DNA of 29,294 nt from JBNJGT01 sp046496745 (GTDB lineage Archaea > Nanobdellota > Nanobdellia > Woesearchaeales > JACJVW01): positions 1 to 29,294 of the forward strand of contig JAWOGQ010000017.1 in NCBI GenBank assembly GCA_046496745.1, given 5' to 3'. A program made the position numbers and the translations under genes. The notes under the pieces are model-generated. The model did no database searches, was not told the origin of the DNA, and was given only the letters and a program-made list of their open reading frames with translations. Position 1 is the stretch's first letter. Every line of letters begins with the position of its first letter. Below are positions 25,730 to 29,294 of this stretch, piece after piece.

Positions 25730-28321
25730 GTAAGGCCTGAGCTTTTGACGGTATAGCAAGGGATATTTCTTCAGGACACGTGATACAGCTTCCTTTAAGA
25801 GAGGTTTAGGGTAATGGCGCATGGAGAGTATCTTCATCACAACCTCTGGCTTGCGGAGATCAAACTGGGATATGATTGCTACCAGCTGGTTTATGTAAAA
25901 TTCATCAACCTTTCTTTGAGCTTCTTCAAAGGATTTCTCAACAACCTTCTCTTTCCAACCGCTTTCCAGCATCTGGGACTTAATCCGGGATGAATCATAT
26001 CCTTGCATGAGGTTCTGCTGGATATAACCTACCAACTGAGGATTTGCCCTGGGAGGGCTTGCAAGCCCTATCTTCTCCAGATACGGTTCAATGTAAGGCT
26101 CATCACGCATATAATATACAGCACCGCCTCCAACAAGCAAGACCACGATTATTATTCCAAGGAACAGAAACGAAGCTAAGCTGCTTGGCTCTTCTATTTG
26201 AGGTTCTGTCTCGCAGGGGTCACAAGGGCCGCCACAATCAACCTCTTCTTCTCCCTGGTTAAGGATACCATCATCACAAGTAGGTTCTGTCTCGCAAGGG
26301 TCACAAGGACCGCCACAATCAACCTCTTCTTCACCCTGGTTAAGGATACCATCATCACAGGTGGGTTCTGTCTCGCAAGGGTCACAAGGACCACCACAAT
26401 CAATATCTTCTTCGTCTGAATCCTGGATACCATTATCACAGGAGTCGCATGACCTTTCCTCATTTGGTCTTGCCTTATTGCATCCGTTAAGGTCTGTGCA
26501 TTCTCTATACTGTGTGCTTGCTTCACATTCTGACCATTCAGTGCAGTTCCAGTCAGGTTCGCAGGTGCATTGGCCGCAGTCTTCAGGGCAAGTGCTGCAG
26601 TTCTCAATGGAATCACAGGTGCCATCCCCACAGAAGAAGTTGTATTCCACCTCTATCTCTCCTGAGTATTCATAGGGCTCAAAATCCAAAGTGGTATTAC
26701 AGGTTATGTTGTAGGAAAAATTCCCTGTATCATTGAATGTGTGTGAATGGTAGAATGTATCATCACTCTCCATCCTGGAGGTCTTGTTGCCAAGGGTGAA
26801 ATGGCATGAGCCGTTGTAATCTGAAAAGAGCTTATCATAATAGCGATAATCTGCAATAAAAAGCACAGGCTCTTGTGCATAAGCGCTGTCGTTTGCTGTT
26901 ATGTTAAAAGAGGTCTTTTCCACCAATTCATATTCTGTCAGGTACTTTGCCCTGAAACTGAAATCCTCGTCTTCCTCCTCTATCAGGATCTGGTTCATGC
27001 ATTCCCCTATACATGGTTCATCTTCCCTGAGAAGTCCTGGATCATCCAGATCAACCCCATAGAATGTTATCTCAGGCCATGGCTCAAGATCTTGAAGCCT
27101 TTCGATTGTGACATCAAGATAGTTCTCTTCAAGAGTGATACCTTCATCAAGATTCAACCCGGTGAAATTGATGCAGATGTCAGTAAGGTTTATCATGCCT
27201 ATTCCTGTCATCTCAAGGATTGCATCACATTCATTGGAAGCATCCCAATATGTAAGGTTTGTTGTAGAACCATTGAACTTATCGTAGATTGGATCATTAT
27301 CTTTCTTCTCCTTTGCTGTCTGGATAGCAAAATTAACCTCTGGTGAGTTCATGACAACATCAAAGCAATAGACAGGGATAGTATAATCGCTTTGGGGCGA
27401 TAATCCTGTTATCGTTATCAGGTGTGTCTTTCCCATGTTAAGGATATCAGTGAGATCTGATTCTGTGACAAACTGATAATGCTCATAAGGATCCTGGAAA
27501 TCAATATCAGGGACATCTTCCTGACTATAGCCAGACCTTATCTCATAGATGTTTTGCTTAAGACGCCCGTAGCAAGGCTCATCTGTCCTGAATCGTAGGG
27601 TCACGTTGGTAGGGTTGGTCTCATAAGCCTCAAGGTCTGTTATTTCTGGTGCTTTCTTGTCTATAATGGTGACATTCACATCCTTTCTGATCTCTTCATA
27701 TTGATTTGAAGCGGTGATTGTTGTCACGAAATTGCTTATAGTCTTTGTATAATCATCAGGAGGTGTCCAGGTTCCGGGGGTCTGGAAAGGGCTGTCAAAA
27801 CCCAGGGTTGCATTACCTGAGAGATTGTATGAGAGGACCAATTCCTCTCCCTCATAACCGTATACATGCTTCCTGACAGAAAAATTTATGGGATAAGGTG
27901 ATTCTACAGTAACATCCATGTAAGTCTGGTTGGAAAGGCCTTGTGGGTCTGTTACAGTAAAGACTATTGTCTCAGTTCCCACCCATTGGGGAGCGGTAAT
28001 TGTGGCATTTTTCCCTTTCATCTCCACATCCAGGTTTTGAGCATCTGCATCCCACATAAGCTCTGAATCAGGGGACTGGGAATCATAGACGTAATTATCC
28101 AGGTCAATTGTTACGGAAGAGCCAAAAGAAAGGGTTGCTCCGGTTATGTTGATGACCTGGGGCGCAGTATTATTGGTGGAGTTCTGAACTGCAAATCCTG
28201 TTGGAGAACTGACAGATTGCAATGACAAGGCGAATATGAAGAGCCCAGCAAATATTATCACCACTGAAAACAGGGTGAATGGATCCCTTCTCTGTTCCAC
28301 AAGTTCTTCCAGGCTAGCCAT
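25721..28321 (-). CDS. Surface protein with Cys-rich tandem repeats and cytoplasmic helical tail
   Basis: 866 residues with two membrane helices. The N-terminal cytoplasmic stub is short. A signal-anchor helix (~16-34) is followed by TGFA (41-44) and an N-glycosylation-rich, Ig/cadherin-like ectodomain. Near 560-585 is a Cys motif CGDGTCDSIENCSTCPEDCG. It is followed by a TSP1-like CEPDWNCTEWSECEAS region, then three 27-residue repeats with the core GEEEVDCGGPCDPCETEP (about 626-707). A second helix (LASFLFLGIIIVVLLVGGGAV) leads to a ~125-residue cytoplasmic tail, with YIQQNLMQGYDSSRI...GW resembling a small helical domain often found at the end of DPANN membrane proteins. Its ATG overlaps the regulator's TAG by 8 nt (ATGGCTAG). 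Likely an adhesin or receptor-like protein; both ends appear to be inside the cell. Confidence 0.88.
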   Translation of the reverse strand: MASLEELVEQRRDPFTLFSVVIIFAGLFIFALSLQSVSSPTGFAVQNSTNNTAPQVINITGATLSFGSSVTIDLDNYVYDSQSPDSELMWDADAQNLDVEMKGKNATITAPQWVGTETIVFTVTDPQGLSNQTYMDVTVESPYPINFSVRKHVYGYEGEELVLSYNLSGNATLGFDSPFQTPGTWTPPDDYTKTISNFVTTITASNQYEEIRKDVNVTIIDKKAPEITDLEAYETNPTNVTLRFRTDEPCYGRLKQNIYEIRSGYSQEDVPDIDFQDPYEHYQFVTESDLTDILNMGKTHLITITGLSPQSDYTIPVYCFDVVMNSPEVNFAIQTAKEKKDNDPIYDKFNGSTTNLTYWDASNECDAILEMTGIGMINLTDICINFTGLNLDEGITLEENYLDVTIERLQDLEPWPEITFYGVDLDDPGLLREDEPCIGECMNQILIEEEDEDFSFRAKYLTEYELVEKTSFNITANDSAYAQEPVLFIADYRYYDKLFSDYNGSCHFTLGNKTSRMESDDTFYHSHTFNDTGNFSYNITCNTTLDFEPYEYSGEIEVEYNFFCGDGTCDSIENCSTCPEDCGQCTCEPDWNCTEWSECEASTQYRECTDLNGCNKARPNEERSCDSCDNGIQDSDEEDIDCGGPCDPCETEPTCDDGILNQGEEEVDCGGPCDPCETEPTCDDGILNQGEEEVDCGGPCDPCETEPQIEEPSSLASFLFLGIIIVVLLVGGGAVYYMRDEPYIEPYLEKIGLASPPRANPQLVGYIQQNLMQGYDSSRIKSQMLESGWKEKVVEKSFEEAQRKVDEFYINQLVAIISQFDLRKPEVVMKILSMRHYPKPLLKEAVSRVLKKYPLLYRQKLRPYLE
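26202..26444. repeat. Three tandem 81-nt repeats in the surface-protein gene
   Basis: Units start at 26202, 26283 and 26364 (each begins GGTTCTGTCTCGCA on the + strand) and each encodes 27 residues of the D-C-G-G-P-C-D-P-C repeat. Copies 1 and 2 differ at 5 of 81 bases by direct comparison; copy 3 is more diverged in its second half. The near-identity indicates recent duplication or gene conversion, and copy number may vary between strains. Confidence 0.9.
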
Positions 28322-28697
28322 TTAGTATCATATCCACCTTCAGGTCATCTGCTTTTGTCCTAAGTGTCTTTGCAAGCTCATTGAGTTCTTTCTTATCTTT
28401 ACATTGAACAAAAAGGATAAGATTGTATTCGCCGGTGGTTTCAAGTTTCCTCCTGACAGAAGGATGAGAGATAGTTTCAGTGGTCTTGAGGTAGATGACC
28501 GCTTCAAGAAGACCAAGCTTTTCAGTATCAATAAGAGCGGTGTATCCGCGGATGATATTCTCTTTTTCAAGACGCTTGATACGATTCAGTATTGTAACGC
28601 TTGAGACACCAAGCTCGGATGCTATCTCTTTGTAGGAGAGCCTGCCGTTGGCCTGCAATAATTCAAGGATTCGTTCATCCACTGTATCAGGAATCAT
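28314..28697 (-). CDS. Lrp/AsnC-family transcription regulator
   Basis: 127 residues. The AsnC-type winged HTH lies at about 5-55 (ERILELLQANGRLSYKEIA, then LGVSSVTILNRIKRLEKENII, then RGYTALID). The C-terminal half (about 63-127) is a shortened RAM/ferredoxin-like domain that normally binds amino acids and forms dimers. At 127 residues it is shorter than the ~150 usual for the family. It precedes and overlaps, by 8 nt, the gene for the 866-residue surface protein, so that gene is its likely target. A TATA box TTTATAAA (28725-28732) lies ~31 nt upstream, and the perfect palindrome CTGAATTCAG lies between TATA and start, suggesting autorepression. The long upstream AT-rich region may hold more binding sites. 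Confidence 0.92.
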   Translation of the reverse strand: MIPDTVDERILELLQANGRLSYKEIASELGVSSVTILNRIKRLEKENIIRGYTALIDTEKLGLLEAVIYLKTTETISHPSVRRKLETTGEYNLILFVQCKDKKELNELAKTLRTKADDLKVDMILNG

Positions 28698-28711
28698 GAT
28701 CTGGGATTAAC

Positions 28712-28721
28712 CTGAATTCAG
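28712..28721. promoter_or_regulatory. Palindrome between TATA and start: probable operator
   Basis: CTGAATTCAG is a perfect 10-bp palindrome placed 3 bp downstream of the TATA box and about 15 bp before the ATG of the Lrp-like gene. Binding there would block RNA polymerase recruitment. The Lrp-like protein itself is the most likely ligand. Confidence 0.4.
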
Positions 28722-28724
28722 AAC

Positions 28725-28732
28725 TTTATAAA
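28725..28732 (-). promoter_or_regulatory. TATA box of the Lrp-like/surface-protein operon
   Basis: TTTATAAA centred about 31 nt before the ATG at 28697. The transcript would have a leader of only a few bases and no SD. Confidence 0.55.
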
Positions 28733-28991
28733 TGTTGCCCTATTTGCTTAATATAATTAATTGAAATGTGATTTATCTTAAAAATCATAATTCCTTGAGA
28801 GAATTATTAAATTAGTTAATATTTTTTTATTTTTGATTAGTTTAGTTAAGTTTTTTAATTATAATGATTAAGATTTTTGATTAGTTTAGTTAAATTTATT
28901 TAGTATTGGTTATTTTAATTATTTTGATTATTCTAATCACCCAATTATATCGATAATATCTACCATAAAGAGAACAGATTAGATCAAGGGG
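28733..28991. other. AT-rich intergenic region with direct and inverted repeats
   Basis: This is the longest non-coding stretch in the window (about 290 nt including the adjacent promoter) and is far richer in A/T than the genes around it. It contains a perfect 21-bp direct repeat at 28829-28849 and 28873-28893 (core TTGATTAGTTTAGTTAA, centre-to-centre 44 bp), a partial copy near 28810-28820 (AATTAGTTAA), and a perfect inverted repeat TGATTA-TTC-TAATCA at 28925-28939. No ORF, tRNA or terminator hairpin was recognised. It lies upstream of the Lrp-like gene and could hold multiple regulator sites. An origin-like unwinding element is a weaker possibility. Confidence 0.7.
28829..28893. repeat. 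Pair of identical 21-bp direct repeats
   Basis: Copies at 28829-28849 and 28873-28893 are identical over 21 bases and spaced 44 bp apart (about four helical turns), so bound proteins would sit on the same DNA face. They lie about 130-200 bp upstream of the Lrp-like gene start. Confidence 0.8.
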
Positions 28992-29294
28992 TTAGAGGCG
29001 CTCAACTATCAGGTTGCCAGACTCGTATCTTCTCAGACCGTAGTTGAATACGCTTATTGATACTAATAAGAAGACTAGTACTGCAATAAGGAGCATCATG
29101 AACCAAAACAGGTCAAAGGAAGCCAGCAATTCAACAGGGATGCCTGTGACAAAGCCTGCAGGTATGATTGTCAAGAGAATCACCTTGGCAACCCCCCCCG
29201 AATATTGAGAGGGGATAGGTTGCAAACGTGATAAGACCCATCACCATGTTTCTTTCGAGTGAACGGGATGAACCGAAAAAGAAGCCCATCGAAC
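28992..29294 (-). CDS. ABC-2 type permease (ABC2_membrane_6-like), 3' end, apparently frameshifted
   Basis: The gene enters from the right edge of the window. From 29294 to about 29200 the minus strand reads ...SLERNMVMGLITFATYPLSIFG. From about 29199 down to the TAA at 28992, another frame reads GVAKVILLTIIPAGFVTGIP and continues to NYGLRRYESGNLIVERL. Both halves match the conserved C-terminal part of ABC-2 permeases of the EcsB/PF06182 type (YP..I..G..K..L..IIPAGF). They join perfectly if the G8 run (29192-29199; C8 on the + strand) had seven bases. As it stands the protein is broken. The TTG at 29225 is not a believable start. The permease would work with an ATPase encoded outside the window. 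The frameshift may be a sequencing error, phase variation or a true mutation. Confidence 0.75.

Noticed and set aside
26194..26631. 145-codon minus-strand ORF in another frame over the Cys-repeat region
   Set aside because: It is an out-of-frame reading of the 81-nt repeats; the repeat length being a multiple of three keeps every frame open.
26873..27346. 157-codon + strand ORF opposite the 866-residue surface-protein gene
   Set aside because: No SD or TATA, no domain resemblance, and it lies wholly inside a well-supported gene on the other strand. The same applies to the + ORFs at 15931-16365, 11705-12151 and 2828-3205.
29223..29225. TTG start for a separate 77-residue protein
   Set aside because: The upstream sequence in the neighbouring frame continues the same permease family, so this is the second half of a frameshifted gene rather than a short gene.

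Overview
The window is archaeal. It carries an Orc1/Cdc6 replication initiator. Several genes have TATA boxes centred about 26 nt upstream of the start codon, which indicates leaderless mRNAs. Operon-internal genes use GGTGA/GAGGTG Shine-Dalgarno (SD) sequences. The surface proteins are very rich in N-glycosylation sequons. Three features are reminiscent of DPANN archaea (Woesearchaeota/Pacearchaeota type): gene packing with almost no spacers, N-terminal signal anchors followed by a TG[FM]A motif, and large Ig-like/DUF2341 surface proteins. That placement is inference and no marker gene here proves it.

Layout. Positions 3-1283 (+) hold the 3' part of a gene cut by the window edge. Its first visible residues resemble the end of a RelA/SpoT synthetase domain. 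It meets, with no gap, the end of a long minus-strand cluster (18477 down to 1284). Read 5'->3', that cluster encodes: a small protein with two sigma-region-4-like HTH repeats; a 4376-residue membrane-anchored surface protein covering 45% of the window; a second surface protein with a Q/N/P-rich cytoplasmic tail; Orc1/Cdc6; and a betaine-homocysteine-methyltransferase-like enzyme. Neighbours overlap by 1 to about 8 nt, except for a short gap before cdc6, where a separate promoter is visible. Next, also on the minus strand, come seryl-tRNA synthetase plus a zinc-ribbon membrane protein, then a DUF4870 / YjdF-like / protein-isoaspartate methyltransferase operon.

Positions 21951-23921 (+) hold a seven-helix membrane protein and a TctA-family transporter. 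A divergent centre at about 24.6 kb drives, leftward, a holin-like plus DUF883-like pair resembling bacterial YqjE/YqjD, and rightward, a DHH-family phosphoesterase. Positions 28697-25721 (-) encode an Lrp/AsnC-type regulator followed by an 866-residue surface protein with a Cys-rich tandem repeat. An AT-rich intergenic region of about 290 nt with direct repeats separates this from the end of an ABC-2 type permease gene. That gene appears frameshifted at a run of eight C on the + strand and runs off the window.

The main theme is cell-surface construction. Twice, a small DNA-binding regulator is the first gene of an operon and its stop codon overlaps the start of a large, glycosylation-rich surface protein. 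No tRNA, rRNA, CRISPR array or insertion sequence was recognised.
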